Part shown: positions 45,697 to 55,199 of the stretch, piece after piece | How the letters are laid out: each line of letters begins with the position of its first letter | Numbering within the stretch: position 1 is the stretch's first letter | Assembly (NCBI GenBank): GCA_947176895.1 | Contig: CAMWSK010000001.1 | Span: forward strand, 1-64,000 | Length of the DNA stretch: 64,000 bases | Direction: 5' to 3' | Origin: an uncultured Prevotellaceae bacterium | Lineage (GTDB): Bacteria > Bacteroidota > Bacteroidia > Bacteroidales > Bacteroidaceae | Notes under the pieces: generated by a model | What the model saw: the letters and a program-made list of their open reading frames with translations, nothing else | What the model was told of the DNA's origin: nothing | Databases searched by the model: none | Program-made: the position numbers and the translations under genes

Positions 45697-45845
45697 ACCA
45701 CCCTCACGTCCACCTTGTGCGGGCGGCTGTCACCCAACGGTTCGAAGGTCTGCTCCTGCAGGGTGAGGCGGATCGGCTGGCCGGCGTACACGCTTTGCAG
45801 CGCAGCAAACAACATCAGTACACAGAGTATGTTAATCCGCTTCAT
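45567..45845 (-). pseudogene. TolC signal peptide fused to a fragment of a sigma-54 activator AAA+ domain
   Basis: The first 30 residues (MKRINILCVLMLFAALQSVYAG, then QPIRLTLQ) look like the export signal and first strand of a TolC-family outer-membrane factor. After LQE the sequence becomes the signature stretch of NtrC-type AAA+ domains: LQEQTFEPLGD, KVDVRVVCATNANL and HTFRED. Normal regulators continue with LYYRL, but here the frame runs into kinase DNA in the wrong phase. Both proteins have LQE at the join (45753-45761), so a deletion through a short shared sequence would explain the fusion. Confidence 0.7.
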
Positions 45846-45874
45846 CATAGAATATTATATGGTCATTCAGACAC

Positions 45875-46693
45875 TTATTCGTCACGCAGCGCGTCGCCGG
45901 GCAGAACACGTGTGGCACGGTGCACGGGCACCCAGGTGGCCAACAGGGTGATGAGCAACATCAGCGCGTAGGTGAGCAGCGTCACGACAAGCACGTGCGG
46001 CACAGGGCGGTTGAACCAATAGGACATAAACGTGTCGTTCCAACCGGCATCATCCGCTGTATAGCCCATGTCATAGCCATTCTTGCAGACGTGCCACGCC
46101 ACAAACAGCATGGCCGAAAGGAAGGCTGCCGTCAGCAGAAGGGTTCCCTCCAGCAGCATCTGGCGGTTGACCATCCGGCGCGTGGCACCCAACGAACGCA
46201 TCACTCCGATGTCCTGCCTGCGTTCTCCGCAGCGCACCCAGAAGAGGCCCGACACACCCAGGAACACGCACAGCAACCCGAAGAAGCCCAGGGCCGCCTG
46301 CAGGCGAACCACATTGTTGGCACCTGCCAAGGTGGATGAGATATTCATCTGCTGCTTCAGCGGGGTCACCGTGAACCGCTTGACGGGACCCACGCAACAA
46401 TGCCTGAGCACGTCCTGCTGAATGTCTTTCATGAACCGGTCGCCGTCCACACCTTCCTTCACGCGGACCATCACGCCGAAGCGGTCAACCGGCAGTCCCC
46501 AATCTCTTTGCAAACAGAAGATGGCGGGATACGGTGTCTGATAGTCGAAGTGCCTGATGTCGGCAAACACGGCATCTATCTTGCGCAGGCTGCCATGCTC
46601 CACCTCCGACGGGCCCAGCGCGGCCAGCTCCAGCCATATCCACAGGCTCTGGCGGCGCTGGTTCCATATTTGATGTAAGATAAGTCGTAACAT
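45875..46693 (-). pseudogene. MacB/FtsX-type ABC permease with internal deletion
   Basis: The frame starts MLRLILHQIWNQRRQSLWIW, a typical start for Bacteroidota FtsX-like permeases, then jumps after LELAALG to a periplasmic segment. The rest of the first membrane helix and much of the MacB-like periplasmic domain are missing. The C-terminal half looks whole: three membrane helices with GERRQDIGVMRSLGATRRMVNRQMLLEG and a final WVPVHRATRVLPGDALRDE. At 272 residues it is well below the usual 400 or so. No ATPase gene of the system is nearby. Confidence 0.72.
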
Positions 46694-46707
46694 GATGCAC
46701 GGTTTCT

Positions 46708-46860
46708 TTAGCGTTTGTGATTGATTTCTTCGGTCACCTGCTTGTGCAGAATCCACATCGTGGGCACGAGAGCCGAGATAAGATTGAGCACCAGCGTGGC
46801 GACAAGCACCCATCCGGAAAACAACATATCGGCATGTATCTGCACGGACATGTGCACCAC
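46708..46860 (-). pseudogene. C-terminal remnant of a second ABC permease
   Basis: About 50 codons encode one membrane helix and a typical FtsX-like permease end (FSGWVLVATLVLNLISALVPTMWILHKQVTEEINHKR). Upstream the frame runs straight into repeat array F, so the other seven-eighths of the gene are gone. Its stop lies 14 bases before the start of the truncated second permease, the spacing of an intact permease pair. Confidence 0.68.
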
Positions 46861-46889
46861 ACCTGACGGTTTGCCGAACGCATCAAAAA

Positions 46890-46997
46890 AAACATGCTGA
46901 TGTTTTCCAAAAACATCAACATGTGTGGGGCAAAACATGAACACGTTTCTGAAAAACATCAACATGTTTTAATCGCTTCACCGCAATGTTTTGCGGT
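46890..46997. repeat. Palindromic repeat array F (centres GCTG, CAAC, GAAC, CAAC, CGCA)
   Basis: Sites are at 46890-46905, 46911-46926, 46933-46948 (arm ACGTTT), 46954-46969 and a degenerate unit at 46976-46991, spaced 21-22 bp. The end contains a 7-bp hairpin, ACCGCAA/TTGCGGT (46980-46997), that could terminate murI. The array sits exactly where the upstream part of the relic permease operon is missing. Confidence 0.83.
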
Positions 46998-47041
46998 AGT
47001 GTACTGAACCGATACCGAATATAAAAAAAGAGGGGTACGCG

Positions 47042-47881
47042 CTACTCCAGCGCGATGTGACCGGCCTCTACCTTTTCGCTGAGGAAAAGGGCGGCGGAGG
47101 CAGAGAAGCCCTGAGAATCCTCGGTGGTGAAATAGTCGACCCGACCGCCCTTACTGAGACGTGTTTCCATCTCGGGATGGCGCTGAAGATAATCCTTCAG
47201 GCTATTGGCCACATAATCTCCCTGTGGAATCAACGTGATATGCTTGGGCACATGCCTGCGAATGAGGGGCAACAAAAGGGGATAATGCGTGCAGCCGAGA
47301 ATAATCGTGTCTATCAGCGGGTCGCTATTTAAAAGATTCCGAAGGTCGCGGCCCACGAAATAGTCCGTACCGGGGCTGTCCGTCTCTCCGTTCTCCACCA
47401 ACGCAGCCCAAAGAGGGCACGCCTGCCCCGTGACCGTGAGCCGGGGATGAAGCTTGGCTATCTCCAGCGCATACGTATTGCTGCGGATGGTGCCGGGAGT
47501 GGCCACGATGCCCACATGCCCCGAACGGGTGATGGTGCCCACACATTCGGCTGTAGGACGGATAACGCCCAACACACGGCGGGAAGGGTCAAGGTCGGGC
47601 AGATCGATCTGCTGAATGGTGCGCAAAGCCTTGGCCGAAGCGGTGTTACAGGCAAGGATAACCAGGGGGCAACCCATCCGGAACAAGCGGCGTACGGCCT
47701 GGCGGGTGAACTCGTAGACCACCTGAAAAGAGCGCGTGCCATAGGGGGCACGCGCATTATCACCTAAATAAATAAAGTCGTACTCGGGCATCTGTCGGCG
47801 CAAGCGTTCAAGGATGGTTAGCCCACCATAACCGCTGTCGAACACGCCAATGGGGCCGCCATACGAATAATCACATTCCAT
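47042..47881 (-). CDS. murI: Glutamate racemase
   Basis: MurI converts L- to D-glutamate for peptidoglycan. IGVFDSGYGGLTIL is the N-terminal motif, with the catalytic cysteines in LACNTASAKALR and ILGCTHYPLL. At 279 residues it is standard. The frame is open 33 codons upstream inside the preceding Skp gene, but the ATG at 47881 (MECDYSYGGPIG) is chosen and overlaps that gene by 11 bases. It ends the bamA/Skp gene run. Its product feeds MurD, encoded at 29.2 kb. Confidence 0.96.
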   Translation of the reverse strand: MECDYSYGGPIGVFDSGYGGLTILERLRRQMPEYDFIYLGDNARAPYGTRSFQVVYEFTRQAVRRLFRMGCPLVILACNTASAKALRTIQQIDLPDLDPSRRVLGVIRPTAECVGTITRSGHVGIVATPGTIRSNTYALEIAKLHPRLTVTGQACPLWAALVENGETDSPGTDYFVGRDLRNLLNSDPLIDTIILGCTHYPLLLPLIRRHVPKHITLIPQGDYVANSLKDYLQRHPEMETRLSKGGRVDYFTTEDSQGFSASAALFLSEKVEAGHIALE

Positions 47882-48401
47882 CGGCCTGCTCGGGAACGGG
47901 CGTAAGACCCAGTTTCTGAAGGATAAGTGCCGCCACATCGTTACCCAAGGCCGGGTTGACGAAGGGACACTGACGCCCATCGGTGTTCAGGATGGCAGCA
48001 TAGCCCTGTTCGATGCCCACGGCCTCAATAGCCACACCAAGCTTGTCCTCCACCTCGGCCATCAGATCACGCTCGGCGTTGGCCAGAATCCGATCGGCCT
48101 CATTGCGGAACTTGATGCCTGCATCCATAAGGTTCTGCAACTCGGCCTGACGCTTGAGCAGGATATTTTGGGGAAAATTCTTTTGCCCCTGCAGGAACTC
48201 GGCAAACTTACGCTGAAACTCTTCCTCTCCACGCTTCGCCTCCTGGTCGTACTGTGCCTTGAGGCTCTCGAGTTTCTGCTGTGCCTGAACATACTCGGGC
48301 ATCTGCTTCATCACCTCGGAATAGCTGAAGAAGCCCAACTTCACCTGAGCCGCTGCCGCAAGGGGCAGGGCCAGGAGGAGGGTTAAGAACAGGCGTCTCA
48401 T
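47871..48401 (-). CDS. OmpH/Skp family periplasmic chaperone (third copy)
   Basis: A 176-residue protein with a signal peptide (MRRLFLTLLLALPLAAAAQ) and the Skp plan: a short beta start (VKLGFFSYSEVMKQMPEY), a long coiled coil, and a C-terminal strand (YAAILNTDGRQCPFVNPALGNDVAALILQKLGL). Skp trimers hold outer-membrane proteins between the Sec machinery and BamA. It is the most diverged of three tandem copies and overlaps murI. Confidence 0.9.
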   Translation of the reverse strand: MRRLFLTLLLALPLAAAAQVKLGFFSYSEVMKQMPEYVQAQQKLESLKAQYDQEAKRGEEEFQRKFAEFLQGQKNFPQNILLKRQAELQNLMDAGIKFRNEADRILANAERDLMAEVEDKLGVAIEAVGIEQGYAAILNTDGRQCPFVNPALGNDVAALILQKLGLTPVPEQADGM

Positions 48402-48403
48402 GG

Positions 48404-48928
48404 TTACTGGATGCCCAGGGCGGTCTTCACCTGAGCCGTGATGTCGGTGCTCAGAGCGCTGTTAACAAACACGACGGGACCACCCACGGCAGCATTGGAG
48501 CTGTCCATCACATACACATAGCCTCCCGTCTCGGCAATCTTCTGTATCTGGGCCATGATCTTCACCTGGATGCCCTCCATCTTCTCTGCCTGCTTGGACT
48601 GAAGTTCCTGTTGGCTGGCCTGGTAGAACTGCTGGATGCTCTCCTCCATCTTCTGCAACTCCTGGCTCTTGCTTCGCAGGATAGCCTCGGCCGTCTTGCC
48701 ATCCTGAGCCAGCTTTTGCAACTCCTCGCCCTTGGTCTGGAACTCCGTCTGCAGGCGGGTAAGCTCTTCCTGGAACTGAGCGCTCAGCTTCTGAATATCA
48801 TCGCTGGCGGTCTTGTACTCGGGCAGATTGGTCAACACATCGGCCATATTGAAATGAGCGAACTTGACTTGTGCACTGGCCACTGCCGTGCCGGCTGCCA
48901 TAAGCAGCATTACAAAAAACTTCTTCAT
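48404..48928 (-). CDS. OmpH/Skp family periplasmic chaperone (second copy)
   Basis: A 174-residue Skp-like protein with a signal peptide (MKKFFVMLLMAAGTAVASAQ), VKFAHFNMADVLTNLPEY, a Gln-rich coiled coil of about 90 residues (TRLQTEFQTKGEELQKLAQ) and the closing strand YVMDSSNAAVGGPVVFVNSALSTDITAQVKTALG. It lies two bases before the third copy, suggesting coupled translation. Its partner is BamA, encoded just upstream. Confidence 0.92.
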   Translation of the reverse strand: MKKFFVMLLMAAGTAVASAQVKFAHFNMADVLTNLPEYKTASDDIQKLSAQFQEELTRLQTEFQTKGEELQKLAQDGKTAEAILRSKSQELQKMEESIQQFYQASQQELQSKQAEKMEGIQVKIMAQIQKIAETGGYVYVMDSSNAAVGGPVVFVNSALSTDITAQVKTALGIQ

Positions 48929-48971
48929 CTTACTTTATTTGTTGATTTATTGATTGTTTTTTCGATACAGA

Positions 48972-49487
48972 CTAATTCACACCGAAGCCCAGCTTCTGAA
49001 GCACATCGTTGGAGATGTCCACTTTGGGCGAAGCAAAGATGATGCCGGCATCGCTGGCACGATCAAGCACCAACGAGATGCCTCTCTGCTCGCAAATGTC
49101 TTTCACGGCATTGTAGATTTCATCCTGTATGGGGGTCATCAGGCTCTCGCGCTTCTTGAAAAGTTCGCCGTCAGGACCGAAGTACTGGCGCTTGAGCTCG
49201 CTGGCCTGCTTCTCCTTGGCCACAATCTCCTCCTCTTTCTTGGCCTTCTGCTCATCGGAAAGGAACACAGCCTGGTTGCGATATTCCTTATACAGGTTCT
49301 GAGCCTCGGCGTTCAAGGCTTCCACCTCAGCCTGCCACTTCTTCGATACTTGATTGAGTTGCTCATTGGCACGTTCATAGGCAGGAAGAGCCTTCAAGAT
49401 ATACTCCATATCCACCATCACGAACTTCTGTGCACTGGCCGCAGTGGCTCCGAGAACCATCAGGGCAGCTAACAAAAACTTTCTCAT
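48972..49487 (-). CDS. OmpH/Skp family periplasmic chaperone (first copy)
   Basis: A 171-residue Skp-like protein with signal peptide MRKFLLAALMVLGATAASAQ, FVMVDMEYILKALPAYERANEQLNQVSKKWQ at the start of the coiled coil, a Lys/Glu-rich middle and the end GISLVLDRASDAGIIFASPKVDISNDVLQKLGF. It lies 20 bases after bamA. Many Bacteroidota have two such genes here; this genome has three. Confidence 0.93.
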   Translation of the reverse strand: MRKFLLAALMVLGATAASAQKFVMVDMEYILKALPAYERANEQLNQVSKKWQAEVEALNAEAQNLYKEYRNQAVFLSDEQKAKKEEEIVAKEKQASELKRQYFGPDGELFKKRESLMTPIQDEIYNAVKDICEQRGISLVLDRASDAGIIFASPKVDISNDVLQKLGFGVN

Positions 49488-49507
49488 CTTCTTCTGATTT
49501 TTAATGA

Positions 49508-52147
49508 TTAAAACTCTTGGCCCAGCACGAAGTGGAACTGACTGCCACCATACTTGCTGCTACCATATACCTTGTCGAATCCATATGCCCAGTCTACACC
49601 AAGCAAGCCCACCATAGGCAGGAAGATACGGACACCCACACCGGCCGAACGCTTCATGTCGAAAGGATTGAACTTCTTGATGTTGTTCCACGCATTACCT
49701 GCCTCGGCAAAAGCCAAGCAATAGATGTTGGTGCTGCTGCCCAGCATCAGGGGATAGCGAAGCTCCACGGTCATGCGGTCGTAGGCATAACCCAGATAAC
49801 CGCCGGGCGTGAGCGAACCGTTGTCGTAACCGCGCAGGGCGACGGTCTCCGTGCCATAAGTCGAACTATAGCCGCTGGTGCCGTCACCACCCACCATGAA
49901 GGTCTCGAAGGGAGAACGCTTGTGGCTGTTGTAATGTCCCAAAAGACCAAACTCCAGTCGCGTCATCAGCACAAGGTTCTTCACACCTTTGGTGAGAGGC
50001 ACAAACACACGCCCACGGAACTTCCACTTGTGATACTCGATCCAGCGGTACTTGTCCTGCAGTTCCCTCTGGTAAGTGCTTGACTGCGGATTATTGGCCA
50101 GATTCTTGTAGTCCTTGCCGTCGAACAGGCTGTAAGGAGGTGTGATGCTGGCCGTGAGCGAGAACTCACTACCCTTTCGGGGATAGTAGGGATTGTCGGT
50201 GCTGCCTCGGGAGAATGCGAAATTGAGCGCAAGATTGTTGCACGAGCCGTTACTAACCATGAAATAGCTCCACTCCTTCAACATATAACGCGTGTAACTG
50301 AGATCGGCAGAGAACGTGAAGTAGTCATCGGGCCAACGCAGACGCTTACCCCATCCCAGGCTCGCTCCAAAGATTTTAATGAACTTGTCGGGGTCGTAGA
50401 AGTTTTCATAATAATTACCATAACTTGAGCCGTATCCGGGCAGATAGCTGTTGTAGTAGTTATTATAGTAAGCGGAATTGTAATAGTTTTCGCTAAGGTC
50501 GGTCTGCTTGCTATAGAAAGCGTTCACCGTGAGCGAATTGGGACGCTTTCCGCCGAACCAGGGGTTGTTGTACGACACACTGTAAGCCTGGTAGTATTGG
50601 CCGTTGGTCTGGCCCGATATGCTGAAGCTCTCTCCGTTGCCTTGCGGCATCACACCGCGACGCAGTCCGTTCTTGTTAAACAGGTTGGCGATGCTGAAGT
50701 TGGAGAAACGGAGACCGATCTTACCAATCACACCCGTCTGTCCATAGCCGAGCGAGAACTCTATCTGGTCGCTGCTCTTCGGCGTCAGTCCCCAGTTGAT
50801 GTCCACCGTGCCGTTGGAATAGTCGGGCTTCACTTCAGGATTCAGGCTCTCGGCATCGAAGTTTCCCATCGAGGCGATTTCGCGCACAGAGCGAATCAAT
50901 GCCTCGCGGTCGAAGAGGTCGCCGGGCTTGTTGCGCAACTCGCGGCGCACCACATGCTCATACACACGGTCGTTACCGAAGATGCGCACATGACTGATAT
51001 GTGCAGGCACTCCTTCGCTGATGCGCATCTCCAAATCCACGGAGTCGCCCACCACAGCCGTTTCCACGCGGTCAAGGTCATAGAACACGTAACCGTTATT
51101 ATAATAGAGGTTGCCCACGGCATCCTCATCGTTCGACAAACGGTCGTCGAGTTTCTTCAGGTTATACACATCACCCTTCTTCATGCGCAACTCATAGTTG
51201 AGCTGGTCGGTGGAATAAACGGTGTTGCCCACCCAGTTGATGTTACGGATATAGTAGCGCTGCCCTTCCTCCACATTTATATATACATCCACGCTCTTCT
51301 CGTTGTGGGGCACCACGCTGTCCGAGAGGATGACGGCATCGCGATAACCCAACTCGCCATACTTGGCTATCAGGTTTTCCTTGGCTTCCTTATATTTCGT
51401 GTCCACGAACTTCTTGGAATGGAACCAACTGCCGAGATGCCGCTTCTCATAGAGCTTCATTACATTTTTCTTCAGCAATCCCCCTTTGATTTTCTTCTCG
51501 GACAGGTTCTCGTTGCCGGTGATGTAGATATGGTTTACGGTCACCTTGCTCTTCTTGTCAATAAACACATCCACCAGAGCCTGACCGGGCTGAGCCGGGT
51601 CTTCGGTCTGCCGGATTACAATCTCGGCATTCTTGTATCCCTTTCCGTCAAAATATCTGGCCGCAAGTATCTTTGCCCTGTCGATGGTGTTGGGGGTAAG
51701 CTGGTTGCCCTTCACCAGTCCCAACTTTGACTCCAAATCCTCGCGCTCCCCCTTCTTCACGCCATGATAACGGATATCGCCGATTCGCGGGCGCTGGCTC
51801 AGTTGGATGTGAAGAAATGCCGAATCGTTGACAATGCTGTCCACACGAATCTGGACGCTTGAGAAGAGTCCGTGCTTCCAGTATCGGCGGATGGCTGCGG
51901 TGATTTCATCTCCGGGGATGGTAATCTTCTGCCCTTGCTGCAGGCCGCTGAGTCCCACCAACAGGAAGTCGTCGTAGCTGTTGGCACCGCTCACCGTGAT
52001 GCCGCCCAGGATATAGTCACGGGGAGAACGCGAATAATCGACCACAGGGTCTGTGTCGCGTTGGGTGAATTGCGCCGTGGCCTGTTGCAAGCACGCAACC
52101 AAGGCGGTCAGACAAAATAATATTCTCTTCACGAGGGATGTATTCAT
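49508..52147 (-). CDS. bamA: Outer-membrane protein assembly factor BamA
   Basis: BamA inserts beta-barrel proteins into the outer membrane. The 879-residue protein has a signal peptide (about residues 1-25), POTRA repeats over roughly 40-430 (for example GDIRYHGVKKGEREDLESKLGL and VNHIYITGNENLSEKKI) and a 16-strand barrel. The barrel includes the lid-loop-like stretch VFVPLTKGVKNLVLMTRLEFGLLG and the terminal FHFVLGQEF with an aromatic last residue. A Tyr/Asn-rich extracellular loop (YNSAYYNNYYNSY) is notable. The Skp genes follow. Confidence 0.97.
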   Translation of the reverse strand: MNTSLVKRILFCLTALVACLQQATAQFTQRDTDPVVDYSRSPRDYILGGITVSGANSYDDFLLVGLSGLQQGQKITIPGDEITAAIRRYWKHGLFSSVQIRVDSIVNDSAFLHIQLSQRPRIGDIRYHGVKKGEREDLESKLGLVKGNQLTPNTIDRAKILAARYFDGKGYKNAEIVIRQTEDPAQPGQALVDVFIDKKSKVTVNHIYITGNENLSEKKIKGGLLKKNVMKLYEKRHLGSWFHSKKFVDTKYKEAKENLIAKYGELGYRDAVILSDSVVPHNEKSVDVYINVEEGQRYYIRNINWVGNTVYSTDQLNYELRMKKGDVYNLKKLDDRLSNDEDAVGNLYYNNGYVFYDLDRVETAVVGDSVDLEMRISEGVPAHISHVRIFGNDRVYEHVVRRELRNKPGDLFDREALIRSVREIASMGNFDAESLNPEVKPDYSNGTVDINWGLTPKSSDQIEFSLGYGQTGVIGKIGLRFSNFSIANLFNKNGLRRGVMPQGNGESFSISGQTNGQYYQAYSVSYNNPWFGGKRPNSLTVNAFYSKQTDLSENYYNSAYYNNYYNSYLPGYGSSYGNYYENFYDPDKFIKIFGASLGWGKRLRWPDDYFTFSADLSYTRYMLKEWSYFMVSNGSCNNLALNFAFSRGSTDNPYYPRKGSEFSLTASITPPYSLFDGKDYKNLANNPQSSTYQRELQDKYRWIEYHKWKFRGRVFVPLTKGVKNLVLMTRLEFGLLGHYNSHKRSPFETFMVGGDGTSGYSSTYGTETVALRGYDNGSLTPGGYLGYAYDRMTVELRYPLMLGSSTNIYCLAFAEAGNAWNNIKKFNPFDMKRSAGVGVRIFLPMVGLLGVDWAYGFDKVYGSSKYGGSQFHFVLGQEF

Positions 52148-52170
52148 TGCTTGTGTGTCTGTGTTCGGTG

Positions 52171-52941
52171 TTAGTTCTGCTCAGCCTCTATCTGTTCACC
52201 GGTTTTTCCATATCTCCGCTGACGGTGCTGATAGTCCGCCACGGCCCGGCGCAAACATTCTTCGTTGAAGTCGGGCCAGAAAGTGTCTGAAAAATAGAAC
52301 TCGCTGTAGGCTGATTGCCAAAGCAGATAGTTGCTGATACGTTTCTCTCCACCTGTACGGATAAGCAGGTCGGGGTCAGGCATGAAGTTGGTGGCCAGGT
52401 GCCGGCTCACGGTCTCCTCCGTGATGTCGGCCATATCCAATGTCCCTTCTTTCACCTCCCGGGCTATCTGTCGGGCGGCCTCGGTCAGTTCCCAGCGGGC
52501 ACTGTAGCTCAGAGCCACAATCATGGTCATTTTCCGGTTGCCCCGGGTGCGTTCTTCCGTCTCACGAAGGCGCTGCTGCACACGCTCGGGCAACTTTTCA
52601 CGCTGTCCGATGACGCGGAAGCGCACATCGTTCTTCATGAAAATCTCCTCCTCCAGATGGTCAAGAATCAGCCCCATCAAGGCTTCGATCTCGGCTGCAG
52701 GACGGTTCCAGTTCTCCGTAGAAAAAGTGTAGAGAGTAAGATATTTGATACCCAGGCGGGTGGCTTCCGTGGTGATTTTCTTCACGGTCTCCACTCCTTC
52801 TGCATGCCCGTGCGTGCGGGGCAGCCCTTTGGCTTTGGCCCATCGACCGTTTCCGTCCATGATGATGGCCACATGCCGGGGCACCTTGTTGGGATCTATA
52901 GACATTTGTTCTGACATACTATGGTCTGTTTCTTTAGTCAT
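52171..52941 (-). CDS. uppS: Undecaprenyl diphosphate synthase
   Basis: UppS makes C55-PP, the lipid carrier precursor for peptidoglycan and O-antigen. [27 protein letters not shown] carries the catalytic Asp and the phosphate site. [59 protein letters not shown] are diagnostic of the cis-prenyltransferase family. The ATG at 52941 is chosen; an open frame extends 12 codons further. It overlaps the DUF6089 gene by 8 bases. Confidence 0.96.
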   Translation of the reverse strand: MTKETDHSMSEQMSIDPNKVPRHVAIIMDGNGRWAKAKGLPRTHGHAEGVETVKKITTEATRLGIKYLTLYTFSTENWNRPAAEIEALMGLILDHLEEEIFMKNDVRFRVIGQREKLPERVQQRLRETEERTRGNRKMTMIVALSYSARWELTEAARQIAREVKEGTLDMADITEETVSRHLATNFMPDPDLLIRTGGEKRISNYLLWQSAYSEFYFSDTFWPDFNEECLRRAVADYQHRQRRYGKTGEQIEAEQN

Positions 52942-53680
52942 TGTTGTGACAGGTCTTGCATTTCGGGCTGATGTCATAGGTGAGCGTCAGCATCAGCAGG
53001 CTGTAGGCATCCTTGTTTTTGAAACCCTTTCCTTTTATGTTATAGGGATGGGCCAGCGTGGCTTGTCCTCCTGCATCCAGCTCGTCGGTGGTGGTCATGC
53101 GGAAAGACCATTCTGCCCCCACGTTCAATCTGGGCTTCAGCTTGTATTTCACTCCCAGTCCCACGGGGATGTTCAGGCCGAAGGCCGCACTTTCGCCGCC
53201 TCCCACGGCCAGCGTAAAACCCACACCTATGGCGACATAAGGCGTGAAGCGCCGCATGTTCATGTATTCCTTTCCCAGGCCGTAGCCGAAGAAGTTCAGT
53301 TCATATTGTGCGCCCAGATCAATGACTCCACGCTTGAAGTCCACGGCCACCGGCACCCCGCCCTCGGCTCCGGGTGTGGACGCATCGGCCGGAATGAACC
53401 GTTTTCCGCTTGCCCCCCGCAAGTGAGCCATCGCCAGATTGGCTTTCAGTCCCATGCGCGGGTTGAAGTTGCGGCGCCACAGCAGGGCAGCCGCCACACC
53501 GGGTTTGCGAAAAGGCGTGCTGCTCACGTCACCCAGATAGAAGTCAGTACCCAACCCGCCGCCTATCTCCATGCGATACTCCTCGTCATCCTGCGCAGCA
53601 AGACTTAAAGGAACAAACGCCAGAAGCATCAACAGCATCCGGCCGACATGGAACTTTCTTATGCGCGACAGGCTTTTCAT
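52934..53680 (-). CDS. DUF6089-type outer-membrane beta-barrel protein
   Basis: A 248-residue protein with a signal peptide (about residues 1-29, ending SLAAQ) and alternating hydrophobic strands rich in Gly and aromatic residues: [34 protein letters not shown] and [14 protein letters not shown]. It ends CKTCHNND, a CxxC close to the terminus. In this phylum the family lies beside uppS and bamA, as here, so an envelope role is likely, but its function is unknown. Confidence 0.82.
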   Translation of the reverse strand: MKSLSRIRKFHVGRMLLMLLAFVPLSLAAQDDEEYRMEIGGGLGTDFYLGDVSSTPFRKPGVAAALLWRRNFNPRMGLKANLAMAHLRGASGKRFIPADASTPGAEGGVPVAVDFKRGVIDLGAQYELNFFGYGLGKEYMNMRRFTPYVAIGVGFTLAVGGGESAAFGLNIPVGLGVKYKLKPRLNVGAEWSFRMTTTDELDAGGQATLAHPYNIKGKGFKNKDAYSLLMLTLTYDISPKCKTCHNND

Positions 53681-53681
53681 C

Positions 53682-55079
53682 CTATCTCAAAAAGCCCAAG
53701 CGGTTGATACGTCCCTTCCACACGAAGTTGTCTACCACCACCCACACGAAGTTGTTGTCGTCCACCGCACACGTGATATAACCCGCTTCGGCGGCAACTT
53801 TCTGTATTTCGGGGTCTATGTTCATATCGCCTCCCGCATAAGGTTTCCATGTCACGCCATGGTCAGGTGACCGGAGAGGCTCGTCCATCGGTTTGTACGT
53901 ACCGTCGGACGAAGCTCCGCCCAAGGCAATGAAAGCGTCATCATAAGCCAGCACGTTCAGGTTTTTCAGAATGGGAAGACTATATTTGTCCGCTCCGTTG
54001 GGCGTATAGAACATCCAGCCCTCGGCAGCCTCCCCGCCCTTGTTCCAGGATTTGGCCCAGGTACGGGTCACCTCTGCGCCCTCTTCCGTGCTCTGCCCGA
54101 TGATCATCAGGCGTTCCTGTCCGTTGGGCAACGTGTAGTAGAGCCCTTGAAGCTCGCGCTGCGGCAGCATGGCGGGTTCGGCATCCAGGCTCTCCTGTTG
54201 CCATCCCTCGCCGGCATTGCTCCACAAGGCACCGTCCATCATGGCATACACCCGCTGTTCGCTGGCCGCCACCAATTGCAGCCCCTCGTGTGCGGGATAG
54301 CCGGTGTCCGACCAATCCACGCCGTTCGTGCTCTGCAGCACCCTACCATCTTCGGTGCTGACATATAACTTTTCGGATGTTTTCTGCAAGGTGGAGGGCA
54401 CAGCCTTTTGCACGCCCGTGGTGTTGAGCATCTGCCAATGCGCCTCCCCGGTCAGGGAGGTCTGCACGTTCACGGCCTCACCCCCGTCATTCAGAGCCAA
54501 CACCATCAGCCTGCCATCCCAACAAACAGCCTTGCGCCGGTTCATGACGCCAAGGTAGGGAACCACTCCCTTGTTGCTCCACTCGGTGGAATCGCCCTTT
54601 TGCCGATGCACGTTCACCTTCACCCGGTAGCGGCGGGAACTCTTCACATCGGGTGCCACCACCATAAACGTCAGCGGATGGGAAAAGTCGATAGAGTCAT
54701 TTTCGCTATAATTTGTCCATGCCGTATCGGCACCCTCCTCCAAATCGGCCCTGCGCCATCCTATCACGCCGGAGGCGGTCACACTGGCCAGCACGGCACC
54801 CACACGGCTGTGTACGGGCAGCGAATCCGGATTTTCGATGGTAAGCGTACGATGGTCGATGGTCATGGGGAAAAGACGTCCGTTGAACGAAGTGTAGTAA
54901 GAACTATCTTTTCCGTCGGCATCCTTCGCAAAACGCTGCTGCCGGACGGTGCCTAAAGAAAACGACGAGATGTAGCACTGATCACTGAGGACAACGCTTT
55001 CCTCGTCACTATTACACGATGAGAACATCAGCGGAAACACCGCCAAAAGAATCATCAGATAGGGGAACGTTTTTTTCAT
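53682..55079 (-). CDS. DUF6242-type lipoprotein with beta-propeller-like repeats
   Basis: A 465-residue lipoprotein with the lipobox FPLMFSSC. An N-terminal domain of about 130 residues (ISSFSLGTVRQQRF, YTSFNGRLFPMTID) is followed by repeats with WSNAGEGWQQE, STNGVDWSDTGYPA and SPDHGVTWKPYAGG, the Asp-box-like pattern of BNR/sialidase propellers. I place it in the DUF6242 family. The active-site residues of sialidases are not seen. It is the first gene of the run down to murI. Confidence 0.75.
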   Translation of the reverse strand: MKKTFPYLMILLAVFPLMFSSCNSDEESVVLSDQCYISSFSLGTVRQQRFAKDADGKDSSYYTSFNGRLFPMTIDHRTLTIENPDSLPVHSRVGAVLASVTASGVIGWRRADLEEGADTAWTNYSENDSIDFSHPLTFMVVAPDVKSSRRYRVKVNVHRQKGDSTEWSNKGVVPYLGVMNRRKAVCWDGRLMVLALNDGGEAVNVQTSLTGEAHWQMLNTTGVQKAVPSTLQKTSEKLYVSTEDGRVLQSTNGVDWSDTGYPAHEGLQLVAASEQRVYAMMDGALWSNAGEGWQQESLDAEPAMLPQRELQGLYYTLPNGQERLMIIGQSTEEGAEVTRTWAKSWNKGGEAAEGWMFYTPNGADKYSLPILKNLNVLAYDDAFIALGGASSDGTYKPMDEPLRSPDHGVTWKPYAGGDMNIDPEIQKVAAEAGYITCAVDDNNFVWVVVDNFVWKGRINRLGFLR

Positions 55080-55096
55080 TCTTGCGTATTTAGGCA

Positions 55097-55104
55097 CAAA
55101 AATA
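55097..55104 (-). promoter_or_regulatory. Promoter -7 box for the DUF6242-to-murI gene run
   Basis: TATTTTTG on the minus strand matches TAnnTTTG and lies 17 bases before the ATG at 55079. Confidence 0.5.
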
Positions 55105-55199
55105 CGTCAAATTGTTGGTTCAGCGAAGACAATTCCCATTTAATTAAAGTATTTTATTATAATTTCATGCACCGACACACCTGTACCGTTGTTTTCCTT

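Noticed and set aside
46980-46997. Array F hairpin as a small RNA gene
   Set aside because: No promoter box precedes it on either strand; it fits better as a weak terminator for murI.
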